Below are positions 49,259 to 56,833 of a DNA stretch of 64,000 nucleotides, piece after piece. The stretch comes from a virus. The position numbers and the translations under genes are program-made. Under the pieces are notes generated by a model. The model saw nothing but the letters and a program-made list of their open reading frames with translations, did not search any database and was not told the DNA's origin. The first letter of the stretch is position 1. Every line of letters begins with the position of its first letter. The stretch spans positions 1 through 64,000 of the IMG/VR virus record IMGVR_UViG_3300048583_000100; one strand, given 5' to 3'.

Positions 49259-49639
49259 TTACAGGGCTTCAGCGATCTTGGCAGCCAGCTTGGCCTGGTC
49301 CTTGAAGTTGGAAGCACCCGGGATGCCGTAGGCTTCGCCAGTCAGCACCAGCTTCGGCAGGTTGCGCGGGGACAGGGCGGGACCGTTGCCGGCCTTCACG
49401 CTCGCCAGCCAGACCGGACCGAACTTGAAGCCACGGGGACCAGCAGTGCGGACGGCGCCAGCCTTGCGGACGCGGAGAGCGGCAGCCGACTTCGGCTTGG
49501 ACTTCGCCTTGGTGCCGAGATCGGCAGCCTTGATCGCAGCTTCCGCTTTGGCCTTGTTGTCGAAGCCCTTGCGGAGCGGCAGACCAGCCAGCTTGGCGAG
49601 GACGTTGTAACGGGTGACCAGATCATTCATCGTGCTCAT
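49259..49639 (-). CDS. Lys/Ala-rich early protein with shared C-terminal domain
   Basis: The 126-residue protein starts MSTMNDLVTRYNVLAKLAGL after GGAG. It has a Lys/Ala-rich middle and a C-terminal domain KFGPVWLASVKAGNGPALSP...AKLAAKIAEAL. The same domain pattern is present in the 156-aa protein at 50598-51068 (SFGPIWNASVTKGKGIATAE), so these are duplicated. The basic middle suggests nucleic-acid binding. Confidence 0.75.
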   Translation of the reverse strand: MSTMNDLVTRYNVLAKLAGLPLRKGFDNKAKAEAAIKAADLGTKAKSKPKSAAALRVRKAGAVRTAGPRGFKFGPVWLASVKAGNGPALSPRNLPKLVLTGEAYGIPGASNFKDQAKLAAKIAEAL

Positions 49640-49667
49640 TTGAAACTCCTTCATCAGTGGGATTGGT

Positions 49668-49919
49668 TTATGAGAGAACAGTACCGCAACATCTGCAGAC
49701 ACGTGGAGCGGGTATTACGACGGGACGGACAGCATGATTGAGGCTGGTGATTCGGAACCAGCGGGTTCCAAGATGTTTCTGGCGCTTTTTGACTTCCACC
49801 ATCGCCACGGCCTTGAGGTTGTCAACCATGACGACTTCGCCGGTGTGACCCATCAGACCTTCACCTTGGCTGACAATCTGGACGAAGTCACCGATTCGAA
49901 TGGGCTCTTGTGCGTTCAT
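49668..49919 (-). CDS. small KOW-like protein with C-terminal CxxC
   Basis: The 83-residue protein has DFVQIVSQGEGLMGHTGEVV and AVAMVEVKKRQKHLGTRWFR, the pattern of a small KOW beta-barrel. It ends in CRCCGTVLS, a possible metal site. It is in the early operon downstream of the 51.1-kb promoter. Confidence 0.7.
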   Translation of the reverse strand: MNAQEPIRIGDFVQIVSQGEGLMGHTGEVVMVDNLKAVAMVEVKKRQKHLGTRWFRITSLNHAVRPVVIPAPRVCRCCGTVLS

Positions 49920-50227
49920 TCCAGCCCCAGCAACTTCCGATCTTCAGCAGTCAGCTTGGCAAGGGCAGCTCGACGGGCTTGACTCTCTATGCCATTCCAG
50001 AACTGCTCCGCGGTCTGGTAGATGTGGAGGTTGATCTCTGCGACGGCGCTGTGCTCGCTGCCGGGGCGGTGGATACCTTGGACGCAGTAGCGTGCGAATC
50101 GCGGATCATCAACGACCTTGAGCGCCTCTTCCTTGGAGTTCATGTATGCCATGGTCACCATCGGCCCACGACCTTCATTGGTGTCAGCGTTGCGATTGAT
50201 GGAGAACACTTTGATCGGATTGGTCAT
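49916..50227 (-). CDS. small unknown early protein
   Basis: The 103-residue protein starts MTNPIKVFSINRNADTNEGR after GAGG. An alternative ATG six codons earlier overlaps the upstream stop but lacks the ribosome site. The sequence is charged with MNSKEEALKVVDDPRFARYC. No family is recognised. Confidence 0.65.
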   Translation of the reverse strand: MTNPIKVFSINRNADTNEGRGPMVTMAYMNSKEEALKVVDDPRFARYCVQGIHRPGSEHSAVAEINLHIYQTAEQFWNGIESQARRAALAKLTAEDRKLLGLE

Positions 50228-50241
50228 GTCAGTAGCCTCGT

Positions 50242-50532
50242 TCATGCGTAGAGCCAGCCATCTTTCTGTGCACCTTCGATGGCGTCCTTGATGTTCTTGC
50301 CGTAGCTCGACCAGAAACCGAGACCGTTGGCATACCAAACCACGATCTGGTTGGGAGCTTGTCGGTGGCCCTTGCCGAGATACATGAACGTCTTGCCTTC
50401 TTCGCCGAAGTTCTTGACCACGTAGAACGTTTCGAAGTCAGCCACGTGGTCCATTCCCTTGGGAAGGTCCGACTTGTAGATGCTTCGTACGAAGAGGGTG
50501 TGGCCCGAAGCTACGCTGATGGTCTTTTTCAC
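50242..50532 (-). CDS. small early protein with GTG start
   Basis: The 96-residue protein starts at GTG after AAGGAG (6 bases). Upstream codons in frame encode an unlikely leader. It reads VKKTISVASGHTLFVRSIYK with FETFYVVKNFGEEGKTFMYL later. No family is recognised. Confidence 0.7.
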   Translation of the reverse strand: MKKTISVASGHTLFVRSIYKSDLPKGMDHVADFETFYVVKNFGEEGKTFMYLGKGHRQAPNQIVVWYANGLGFWSSYGKNIKDAIEGAQKDGWLYA

Positions 50533-50597
50533 GAGAGGCTCCTTAAAGATGTCCAGGCCGGTCTTTCGACCTGGACACAATCGCTGCGGGGAGAAGA

Positions 50598-51068
50598 TCA
50601 GAAGGTGGCAGCGATCTTGCTGCAGAGGTCCTTGATGTCCAGCTTCTCAGGAGCCTTGATGCCGGCCAGGAGGGCCTGGTGGTTGAGCTTCTCGCGGTTG
50701 GCTTCGGCGGTAGCGATGCCCTTACCCTTGGTCACCGAGGCGTTCCAGATGGGACCGAAGGAGAAGCGGACGCCGTTGGCGGCAGCAACCTTGATGCGGA
50801 CACCCTTGGGGCTGGACTTGATCTTGAGCTTCTTCTCGGCGGCAGGAGCGGCCATGTCGGCGACCAGCGCGGTGAGGGGAGCATCACCTTCAGCTTCGAC
50901 CATCGCAGCAGCTTCCTTGACCATGCGGACGAACTGCATGTTGTCCAGGGAGACCACGAAGTTGTTCACGAGCGGGAACTTCTGGGCAATCCGACGGAGC
51001 TTGTCCATCGCGATCGGATTGGATTCGTCCAGGGCAAGACCGGTGATTTTCGAGATTTCCTTGATCAT
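50598..51068 (-). CDS. first gene of an early operon; domain shared with 49259-49639
   Basis: The 156-residue protein begins MIKEISKITGLALDESNPIA. The middle is Ala/Lys-rich and the C-terminal 50 residues (SFGPIWNASVTKGKGIATAE...DLCSKIAATF) match the smaller paralogue downstream. AAGGAA precedes the ATG. It lies about 60 bases below the first iteron-type promoter. Confidence 0.75.
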   Translation of the reverse strand: MIKEISKITGLALDESNPIAMDKLRRIAQKFPLVNNFVVSLDNMQFVRMVKEAAAMVEAEGDAPLTALVADMAAPAAEKKLKIKSSPKGVRIKVAAANGVRFSFGPIWNASVTKGKGIATAEANREKLNHQALLAGIKAPEKLDIKDLCSKIAATF

Positions 51069-51130
51069 CTGAGTATTTCCTTCGTCAGTAGTAGGGTTGA
51101 TCAGATTTCGTTTCGTCCGATCATGTAGCT

Positions 51131-51159
51131 ATTATACACTAACCTGCGGAGATGTACAC
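51131..51159 (-). promoter_or_regulatory. iteron-type early promoter 1
   Basis: GTGTAC (51159-51154) lies 17 bp from TATAAT (51136-51131) on the minus strand. Four copies of the 22-bp repeat start 24 bp above the -35, so the promoter has an upstream regulatory array. Confidence 0.8.
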
Positions 51160-51183
51160 AGTTTTGTTCGGTTATTTTCACTT

Positions 51184-51331
51184 CTAAGTGATTGATCCGT
51201 ATAGGCTTTCTGGAGCGTATCCCTAAGTGATTGATCCGTAAAGGAAACTATTTTCAGTTAGTTTCACTCCCTAAGTGATTGATCCGTATAGGCTTTCTGG
51301 AGTGCTTCCCTAAGTGATTGATCCGTATAGG
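51184..51331 (+). repeat. four-copy 22-bp repeat array 1
   Basis: Copies start at 51184, 51223, 51271 and 51310 (spacing 39, 48 and 39) and read CTAAGTGATTGATCCGTATA plus GG on the plus strand; copy 2 has one substitution. A second short element (GGCTTTCTGGAG) follows copies 1 and 3 and in part copy 4. The array ends 24 bp above a promoter that runs on the minus strand, in the opposite orientation to arrays 2 and 3. Confidence 0.9.
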
Positions 51332-51410
51332 CTTTCTGTAGGCTAGAAACCGTGACCCCAGAGGTCCCCTGGGTCTGGGTGCACCCAGAGAACCTATGTG
51401 ATAGTCTATC

Positions 51411-51785
51411 TTAGGGTTCTACAACCGTGCACCCAGAGGGGAGTCCGAGACCGAAGCTGTCAGGTCCTAGGATTTCGTATCCGCGGACAGGAGCCGCAGC
51501 GGTCCTGAGCAGCTGGTATCCAAGGATGAGCTCGGCGTCTAGAAGACCCTGCCCAATCTGCTCGAGGTATTTCTGGTTGCCCTCGCGAGCAACGATGATC
51601 TTGTTGCTGTGAGCATGGTCGCTCTTGGCAATCTGGATGTCGCCACCTTGGTGCTCGATCATCAGAATGTAGAGCTCTTCAACGTGTACGGTCATGTCGG
51701 GTCCTTTCATCATTGCGCCACAGTTAGCACAGGGGCCGCGGTGACGGATTATGTTTCCACAGCCAGGGCATCCAGGCTCGCTCAT
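51411..51785 (-). CDS. zinc-ribbon early protein with possible internal start
   Basis: The 124-residue protein starts MSEPGCPGCGNIIRHRGPCA with C6, C9, C19 and C22 as a zinc ribbon. The start overlaps the preceding stop by ATGA. At codon 31 a second ATG follows AAAGGACCCGAC, a strong ribosome site, so a shorter product lacking the ribbon may also be made. The remaining sequence (GNQKYLEQIGQGLLDAELIL) is alpha-helical. The function is unknown. Confidence 0.7.
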   Translation of the reverse strand: MSEPGCPGCGNIIRHRGPCANCGAMMKGPDMTVHVEELYILMIEHQGGDIQIAKSDHAHSNKIIVAREGNQKYLEQIGQGLLDAELILGYQLLRTAAAPVRGYEILGPDSFGLGLPSGCTVVEP

Positions 51786-52129
51786 ATAGATAGCTCGTAG
51801 TTGGGGTTGCCGAGGTTTTCCAGAGCAGCCTTCCGTTCCTTCTTGGTCCACCTTCTGCCCCAGGCATTCCAGTACGTGCCGAAATGCGGGTTGTACTTTG
51901 CAGCCCACCGCTTAAGGACGCGTAGGGAGTCCATTCGAACGTATCGACCCTTTCGAATGGTGCCCTTGTAGTCAGAGAGCACGAGCTCATCCGGCTGGTA
52001 GACACTCACGTGAGAGCCGCCACAGACAACAACGAGGCGACCATCAGGAAGGATGCGCCAGATTCGGCCGTAAAGAATCCAGCCGTCAGCTTGCTCCTTC
52101 TTGGAGAAGACGATGTCGTTACGCTTCAT
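51782..52129 (-). CDS. small basic early protein
   Basis: The 115-residue protein has a beta-rich N-terminus (DGWILYGRIWRILPDGRLVV), a Lys/Arg/Trp-rich C-terminal part (YWNAWGRRWTKKERKAALEN), and overlaps both neighbours. No family is recognised. Confidence 0.7.
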   Translation of the reverse strand: MKRNDIVFSKKEQADGWILYGRIWRILPDGRLVVVCGGSHVSVYQPDELVLSDYKGTIRKGRYVRMDSLRVLKRWAAKYNPHFGTYWNAWGRRWTKKERKAALENLGNPNYELSI

Positions 52130-52244
52130 CTTGCTCCTCCATGATGCGTTCGATGTCGAGCTTGAGAATCACGAACTCGCCACCCAGAATGGGGTCTGGA
52201 ACCAGCTTGACTGGGATGCCGTTGACTGTCTCAAACTGCTTCAT
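52119..52244 (-). CDS. very small protein (41 aa)
   Basis: This 41-codon frame starts MKQFETVNGIPVKLVPDPIL and ends in IMEEQDEA. It overlaps the upstream gene by 14 bases and the downstream one by 11. The codon pattern is coding-like although short. Confidence 0.55.
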   Translation of the reverse strand: MKQFETVNGIPVKLVPDPILGGEFVILKLDIERIMEEQDEA

Positions 52245-52491
52245 CGGCCCGCTCGCCCTTGACATGCCATGAGATATAGAAGCGATCCAGTTGATAGCTG
52301 CCCGGCTTCTTTCTGAATTTGAAATTGCCCTTGACGAGGACTTGCTCGATGGCATCGGCGAAATACTTCTCAACGTCGAATACCAGGCTGAGCTTGCCGT
52401 CCTCTGCTAGCCTCTTGATAGCCTTTACCAGACTATTCGTCTTCGCCTGTACGGCTATTGCATGTGCGGTTGCGGAGTCGATGGTGCCCAT
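52231..52491 (-). CDS. small early protein, paralogue of the next gene
   Basis: The 86-residue protein has IAVQAKTNSLVKAIKRLAED and FADAIEQVLVKGNFKFRKKP. The order of helix, FxxAIxQxL and a following strand matches the 85-aa protein encoded directly upstream (EIISQTLSQNGYKYTVAEKA), so the two look like a tandem duplication. The function is unknown. Confidence 0.7.
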   Translation of the reverse strand: MGTIDSATAHAIAVQAKTNSLVKAIKRLAEDGKLSLVFDVEKYFADAIEQVLVKGNFKFRKKPGSYQLDRFYISWHVKGERADEAV

Positions 52492-52493
52492 GT

Positions 52494-52751
52494 TTATTCC
52501 TTTTCACTGAAGGAGAAGTCGATGGTATATTCCACGACCCTTGGAGCCTTTTCTGCTACCGTGTACTTGTAGCCGTTTTGACTTAAAGTTTGCGAGATGA
52601 TTTCCCGGAATGCTTCGGTTGTTTCAAACACTGCATAGAGGAAACCTTTCTGCGCACTTTCGTCAATTGCCGTCTTTAATCGTTCGATGTGTGACCACTG
52701 GGCCATAGCGTATGCATCTCTTGCCTGGCGAAATGCTTGGTTCATGTTCAT
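52494..52751 (-). CDS. small early protein, paralogue of the previous gene
   Basis: The 85-residue protein starts MNMNQAFRQARDAYAMAQWS. It shares the helix and strand layout of the 86-aa protein next to it. Two bases separate the pair. The function is unknown. Confidence 0.7.
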   Translation of the reverse strand: MNMNQAFRQARDAYAMAQWSHIERLKTAIDESAQKGFLYAVFETTEAFREIISQTLSQNGYKYTVAEKAPRVVEYTIDFSFSEKE

Positions 52752-52754
52752 TCC

Positions 52755-53174
52755 TTATGGCGCGAGGTTGTCGTTCCTGAAGCGGGCCTTCTCGACGAAC
52801 TCGGACGGTACTTCGAGGACCGCATTTTCGTACTTGTAGACCCGCAGATGTTCCGGCGGTCCGCCAAAGCCCCAGCCCATGTCGTCATCGGAGCTCTGGA
52901 TGGTGTCGTACTGATTCGTGCGACGCTTGAGCGTCACGTTCAGCACCCAGACTTCACTGTCGCCAGTGCTGCGAATCGGGGTAACCTTCTCGAGCTCCCA
53001 GCCGTCCTTGCGAAGGTACTTGCCAGTCAGCTCTTGCGTCTGGCTCCACCACGCGGTGCCGAGAACGTAGACTTGTGAGCCGAAGCGCAGCTTGAGCTCT
53101 TCGATCAGCATCTGGTAGCTTCCCCAGTTGGTGCTGAGAGCGCATGCGTACATCTTACCACGCGACATATTCAT
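52755..53174 (-). CDS. early unknown protein
   Basis: The 139-residue protein has a beta-alpha start (GKMYACALSTNWGSYQMLIE), a Trp-rich middle (GTAWWSQTQELTGKYLRKDG) and an acidic, Gly-rich linker. It couples to the preceding 54-codon gene by ATGA. No family is recognised. Confidence 0.7.
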   Translation of the reverse strand: MNMSRGKMYACALSTNWGSYQMLIEELKLRFGSQVYVLGTAWWSQTQELTGKYLRKDGWELEKVTPIRSTGDSEVWVLNVTLKRRTNQYDTIQSSDDDMGWGFGGPPEHLRVYKYENAVLEVPSEFVEKARFRNDNLAP

Positions 53175-53335
53175 GACTGCGACTCCTGCTCCAGTTCGCG
53201 CTGGTGAATCATGGCGGCCATCTTGAGGACGGTCTGCTCAGTGATGTAGAGCTCCTTGCCATTGGGAGCCTTGAGAAGGAAAGCGCCGCCGATGTCAGTG
53301 ATCTTCAGCTGGTCGGGAACTCGTTCAGTGTTCAT
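53171..53335 (-). CDS. very small protein (54 aa)
   Basis: This 54-codon frame (MNTERVPDQLKITDIGGAFL) overlaps both neighbours by ATGA. It ends in a Gln/Glu-rich helix (IHQRELEQESQS). It is coupled with an 84-aa gene upstream, and the coding-like composition makes it likely real. Confidence 0.65.
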   Translation of the reverse strand: MNTERVPDQLKITDIGGAFLLKAPNGKELYITEQTVLKMAAMIHQRELEQESQS

Positions 53336-53586
53336 GCGACCTCCAACTTCAGGGGCGGCATCGCTGCAGCCTGGACATTCAGTGCGTGAGCGAGAGCATT
53401 GGCCCGCTCACGCTGCTTGTCTTGCGAGTACAGACCCACCGGGAATGCGGCGACCATGCGATCCTTCGGAACGGTGTCGCCGTCATGGTCACATCGACGA
53501 GCAACGGAGAACTCGACGGGTGCTCTGGCACTGCTCCAACCGGTGTAGCCAGTGCGAGTATACACGATGTACTCTTCCATGTTCAT
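53332..53586 (-). CDS. small early protein
   Basis: The 84-residue protein has MNMEEYIVYTRTGYTGWSSA and an alpha-helical C-terminal half (ERANALAHALNVQAAAMPPL). It follows the ATPase gene by about 23 bases in the early operon below promoter 2. No family is recognised. Confidence 0.65.
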   Translation of the reverse strand: MNMEEYIVYTRTGYTGWSSARAPVEFSVARRCDHDGDTVPKDRMVAAFPVGLYSQDKQRERANALAHALNVQAAAMPPLKLEVA

Positions 53587-53609
53587 TGTCCGAACTCCTT
53601 GAGGTTGGG

Positions 53610-54584
53610 TCAGATGGCCGTCAGCAGGTATTCGGCTCGGCGCTTCCAGTCACCGCCTCGGGCAGAGACCTTGGTGACCGCGATGAGGGTGCGGAGGCTG
53701 AGCTCCTTGGCCTGGTCCTTGAGCTCCTCGAGGAAGGTCAGAGCTTCACGCTTCACCTTCGGCTCGTACTCGGGCAGGAAGTCGTCCTGCAGGATGATCG
53801 CTTCCATGCGCTCGATCTTCTGAGCAGTGTTCATGGAGAGGTCGACGCAGATGGCGCGGGACCGGACGGCCTGGTCGATCTTGAAGATGGGGAGGTTCGA
53901 GATGAAGATCACGCCGCCTTCGAACTGGAAGGAGCGGGGCAGATCGTCGTCACCGAAACCTTCGGCGTTCCAGGAGATGATGCGCTTGTCGTAGGAATCG
54001 AGGGCGCCCTTGAGAAGGTTCAGAGCAACCGGATCGCGGAGGATCGAGTCACAGTCGTCGAAGACGATCGTGCGGTAGCGATTCTCGAAGAGGGTGCGGT
54101 AGAGACCCTTGGCCGTCGAGTAGCCCTTGACGACGCTGTAGAGATTGCGCTGCTTCGAGCGGGGCAGTTCCTCGCCGATGCCGGCGGATTCCATGAACTC
54201 CGACATGTCCTTCATGCCTGCGCTGCGGAGCGCCTTGTTCACGGTGTGGGTCTTGCCGAGGCCGCCTTCACCAGTCACGAGGAGGGAAGCACTCGTGCGA
54301 TCAGCGACCATGTTCACGAAGTCGGTCAGGAAGTCGAAGCGTTCGTTGATGCCGAAGCGTTCGACCTTTTCGAGCTTTCCGGTGGAGACGTCGAGCTGAG
54401 TCTCGCCGACTTCCTTCACCTTGGTAACGCCAGCATCTGCAGCTTTGCGGCACCGGCCGCTCGTGATCATGTTGATCACGTAGTCTTTGTTCGGAGAAGC
54501 TGCGAGGACCTTGCCTGCGTACATGGCGGTCCACTTGTTCGACCGCGTGTCCAGGGAGAGGAGGGCAACATTCGACATATTCAT
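53610..54584 (-). CDS. early AAA+ ATPase, paralogue of the packaged-type ATPase
   Basis: The 324-residue protein has Walker A GEGGLGKT (residues 105-112), Walker B IVFDDCDS (DD at 176-177), sensor 1 GVIFISNLP (N230) and an Arg pair in AVRSRAICVD. These motifs line up with the protein at 59636-61123 in order and spacing. The first 90 residues are a variable domain. It is first in the operon below promoter 2, which carries four upstream repeats, so it should be made early. Its target is unknown; P-loop ATPases of this type remodel proteins or nucleic-acid complexes. Confidence 0.88.
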   Translation of the reverse strand: MNMSNVALLSLDTRSNKWTAMYAGKVLAASPNKDYVINMITSGRCRKAADAGVTKVKEVGETQLDVSTGKLEKVERFGINERFDFLTDFVNMVADRTSASLLVTGEGGLGKTHTVNKALRSAGMKDMSEFMESAGIGEELPRSKQRNLYSVVKGYSTAKGLYRTLFENRYRTIVFDDCDSILRDPVALNLLKGALDSYDKRIISWNAEGFGDDDLPRSFQFEGGVIFISNLPIFKIDQAVRSRAICVDLSMNTAQKIERMEAIILQDDFLPEYEPKVKREALTFLEELKDQAKELSLRTLIAVTKVSARGGDWKRRAEYLLTAI

Positions 54585-54624
54585 CGTGCTCCAGAAAGGA
54601 ATTCGTTATTCAATCTACTGGACT

Positions 54625-54654
54625 ATTCTATCAAGTCCTGAGGAGAATGTACAC
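54625..54654 (-). promoter_or_regulatory. iteron-type early promoter 2
   Basis: GTGTAC (54654-54649) lies 18 bp from TAGAAT (54630-54625). Four copies of the 22-bp repeat start 20 bp above the -35. Confidence 0.8.
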
Positions 54655-54674
54655 AGTTCCGGAGATTTATTTAA

Positions 54675-54813
54675 CCTATACGGATCAATCACTTAGGGAC
54701 TGTCTCCGGAGATACCTATACGGATCAATCACTTAGAGCCTGAAATCTTATTCCTTTACGGATCAATCACTTAGGGACTGTCTCCAGAAAAGGTAACGGA
54801 ATCAATCACTTAG
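54675..54813 (-). repeat. four-copy 22-bp repeat array 2
   Basis: Copies start at 54675, 54715, 54753 and 54792 (spacing 40, 38 and 39) and read CTAAGTGATTGATCCGTATA plus GG on the minus strand. Copies 3 and 4 carry substitutions. The element GGACTGTCTCC recurs between copies. Copy 4 takes part in a 13-bp inverted repeat with 54818-54830. Confidence 0.9.
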
Positions 54814-54830
54814 GGCATGATTGATTCCGT
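54796..54830. repeat. 13-bp inverted repeat built from repeat copy 4
   Basis: ACGGAATCAATCA (54796-54808) is the reverse complement of TGATTGATTCCGT (54818-54830) around a 9-base loop. On the minus strand it follows the secreted-protein gene and could serve as its terminator, though the T-run is poor. Confidence 0.6.
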
Positions 54831-54851
54831 CTATTCCTTATCTATAGGGGC

Positions 54852-55178
54852 TTACGGACTGACGGGTTTCGATTCCTCGAAATCGCGAACCACGGACTTG
54901 GCATCGAACTCAATGCTCTCAACCCGGATCGTTCCCTCTTTAGCATAGCGAACCATTTTTCCGCTCTTGTCCCAGACGACCGTAAAGCGTGGGTCATTGT
55001 CAGTAGCGAACCAGCATCCCGTCTCCACGGTCTTTGCGTCAGCAACCAAATCAGGAACATCTACGACCAGCTCGGCGTAGTATCCCTCTTGGCATTCGCC
55101 AACGGTGTCGTGAAGCCGAACTTCACCACCCTGGGCTGCCTTTGACATAATTACTGCAGCGAGCATCAGGCTCAACAT
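54852..55178 (-). CDS. probable secreted protein
   Basis: The 108-residue protein starts MLSLMLAAVIMSKAAQGGEV, a short signal-peptide-like segment after GAGGAG. Two cysteines follow (GECQEGYY and TGCWFAT) that could form a disulfide in the periplasm. The start was chosen by the ribosome site; longer in-frame starts overlap the upstream gene. The function is unknown. Confidence 0.65.
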   Translation of the reverse strand: MLSLMLAAVIMSKAAQGGEVRLHDTVGECQEGYYAELVVDVPDLVADAKTVETGCWFATDNDPRFTVVWDKSGKMVRYAKEGTIRVESIEFDAKSVVRDFEESKPVSP

Positions 55179-55191
55179 TTTGAATCTCCTC

Positions 55192-55629
55192 TTATTTTTG
55201 GGGCGGTATGTATGCCAGTGGTTTGTCGTCGTACTCATCTCCGAGAGACGCATTTTCCCAGTGCACGCAGATTAGACCCTGTCGTTCAAGTGAAGCGGTC
55301 GCGACGAGCGACATGAATTTTGAAAGGTACCGATTCAGCTCCTCATGACTCGAGCAGACGCAGCCTTCGGCTCGCGTAAGCATCTCAGTCAGCAGGACCA
55401 TCTGATAGGCAGCTTTATGCTTGTCCTCACTGCCTACATTGACAGTATTTACATAATCGCAGAGCTGGGCTAGATCAGCGTTTGACAGCATCTCGAAGAA
55501 GCCCTTCATCGTGATGTACTGCTGGTCCTTCAGCTTCAGAGCCAAAATGCGAGTCAGTGGCAGCAGGTCCTTGTTGGCAGCGATCTTGTCGTACTGTATG
55601 ACGAGCCCTTTCGGGTAAACACGATCCAT
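55192..55629 (-). CDS. early unknown protein
   Basis: The 145-residue protein has an alpha-helical body (LTRILALKLKDQQYITMKGF, NADLAQLCDYVNTVNVGSED) and no recognised domain. It lies in the operon below promoter 3, upstream of the secreted protein. Confidence 0.7.
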   Translation of the reverse strand: MDRVYPKGLVIQYDKIAANKDLLPLTRILALKLKDQQYITMKGFFEMLSNADLAQLCDYVNTVNVGSEDKHKAAYQMVLLTEMLTRAEGCVCSSHEELNRYLSKFMSLVATASLERQGLICVHWENASLGDEYDDKPLAYIPPQK

Positions 55630-55639
55630 GAAAGCTCCT

Positions 55640-55948
55640 TTAGTTGTCGATTTCGAGGAACTGCTCCGCAGCTTCGAAAGTAAAGTGGCGCACGCGTCGT
55701 TCAGTCACCCTTTCATTTCCACCATTGAAGAACACGGTGCGTCGAACGGTACCACGAATCTTGCGGGCGGACCAGTCGACGCAAATCTTTTCCAGGGGAC
55801 CAGCATGGTACATGATGCCGAAGCCTGTGGTGGCAGCAAGGTCTTCCTTCGTAGGATTGAAGATGTAACGTCGCTCTCCACCATCCAAGCAAAGCTCCAG
55901 ATGCTGAACGACGGTGAATCGCGGACAAAGCGGCTCTTGGAACTTCAT
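55640..55948 (-). CDS. early unknown protein
   Basis: The 102-residue protein is rich in Arg and beta-type segments (RRYIFNPTKEDLAATTGFGI, RGTVRRTVFFNGGNERVTER). No family is recognised. It is one base from the 74-aa gene. Confidence 0.7.
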   Translation of the reverse strand: MKFQEPLCPRFTVVQHLELCLDGGERRYIFNPTKEDLAATTGFGIMYHAGPLEKICVDWSARKIRGTVRRTVFFNGGNERVTERRVRHFTFEAAEQFLEIDN

Positions 55949-55949
55949 C

Positions 55950-56174
55950 TTACACCTCGTACTCGCGGAACTTCATCCACCAGAACTTGTTGGTGTTGAA
56001 GAAGTCGATGGCTTCATGGTGCTGATTCTTGATCTTGATCAGCATCGTGCCCTTCGTCAGGGAGAATCGACGAGCATTGGACGCATGTATCGCTGCGGAC
56101 TGCAGCGCCTCGTCTAGCGACTGAAGACGCTGAATAAATTTGGTCGAAGAGAGCCAGCGCTGAAAAATGTTCAT
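55950..56174 (-). CDS. small early protein
   Basis: The 74-residue protein (MNIFQRWLSSTKFIQRLQSL) is basic with an aromatic end (FWWMKFREYEV). It couples to the upstream membrane gene by ATGA. The function is unknown. Confidence 0.65.
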   Translation of the reverse strand: MNIFQRWLSSTKFIQRLQSLDEALQSAAIHASNARRFSLTKGTMLIKIKNQHHEAIDFFNTNKFWWMKFREYEV

Positions 56175-56386
56175 GCTTTATCTCCGCGTACCCACTTCAG
56201 CATCTTGCTGCTGTACGGCTTGATGGCTCGCTCGGCCCATTCATCGCCCAGCAGAATGATCTCAGCGAAATTCTTGAGCAACCACAGAATGCCCGCAAAG
56301 ATCAACATGAGTAGTGCGACGGGCAGCAAAACCCACCAACGCCAGTTAAGGATGGTAAGCTGAAGAATGGATTTTTGGGTGCTCAT
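56171..56386 (-). CDS. small single-pass membrane protein
   Basis: The 71-residue protein starts MSTQKSILQLTILNWRWWVL and has one membrane segment (WVLLPVALLMLIFAGILWLL), then a charged C-terminal part. The ATG overlaps the previous stop (ATGA). A longer frame reaching 56782 lies largely antisense to other genes and is not used. Confidence 0.7.
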   Translation of the reverse strand: MSTQKSILQLTILNWRWWVLLPVALLMLIFAGILWLLKNFAEIILLGDEWAERAIKPYSSKMLKWVRGDKA

Positions 56387-56625
56387 GCGAAGATTTCCTC
56401 TTGGGCCAGTACACATTGACCGCACTCGACGATCGAGTCGTCTTCCTCGAAAGTAAAGGCGAGGTGACCGGGCAGATGCGGATGACCGACGATGCTGTAC
56501 GTGGTGTTGATTCGAAGACCAGACTTGAACGGCTTCGGAGCCTTGCCACCAGTGCGACGCTTGACCACTCGCTTTCCGAGCATGTCGATGAGGGTGTCTA
56601 CGTCGTACTGTTGAAGAGTGTCCAT
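56383..56625 (-). CDS. small early protein
   Basis: The 80-residue protein has an alpha-helical start (MDTLQQYDVDTLIDMLGKRV) and a beta part with SIVECGQCVLAQEE, including a C-G-Q-C pair. No family is recognised. Confidence 0.65.
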   Translation of the reverse strand: MDTLQQYDVDTLIDMLGKRVVKRRTGGKAPKPFKSGLRINTTYSIVGHPHLPGHLAFTFEEDDSIVECGQCVLAQEEIFA

Positions 56626-56633
56626 GTCCTGCC

Positions 56634-56807
56634 TCAGTCGTCGTTATCGTTGGACCAGCGAGACGGCTTCTGACGCTTGCGGTCAGTCTCTTCAACGGGT
56701 GGCGCGTGCTTTTCGCGGCGCTTGTCTCGCAGCTCTTTGTCTTTCGACTTCTTGCTGCGGAACTCGTTGTAGTCTTCGTCATCGAAATCGCGGAAGCGGG
56801 TGCCCAT
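56634..56807 (-). CDS. very small highly charged protein (57 aa)
   Basis: This 57-codon frame starts MGTRFRDFDDEDYNEFRSKK after AAGGACAAG. It is rich in Asp, Glu, Lys and Arg and probably disordered. Such short charged proteins can bind host RNA polymerase or nucleic acids; that is speculation. Confidence 0.65.
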   Translation of the reverse strand: MGTRFRDFDDEDYNEFRSKKSKDKELRDKRREKHAPPVEETDRKRQKPSRWSNDNDD

Positions 56808-56833
56808 TTTCTTGTCCTTGGTGCGGGTTGGTG

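Noticed and set aside
51350-51400. Palindromes near CTGGGTGCACCCAG as a terminator
   Set aside because: The perfect palindrome lacks a loop and there is no T-run; I could not support a clear terminator there.
53256-54641. Long plus-strand open frame opposite the early AAA+ gene
   Set aside because: It is antisense to a gene with clear Walker motifs, has no ribosome site and shows the Asp/Glu/Leu/Val-rich composition expected from reverse-frame reading.
56387-56782. Longer version of the small membrane protein
   Set aside because: The extra N-terminal part is Arg/Ser/His-rich shadow sequence of two other genes and the true ATG has an ATGA overlap.
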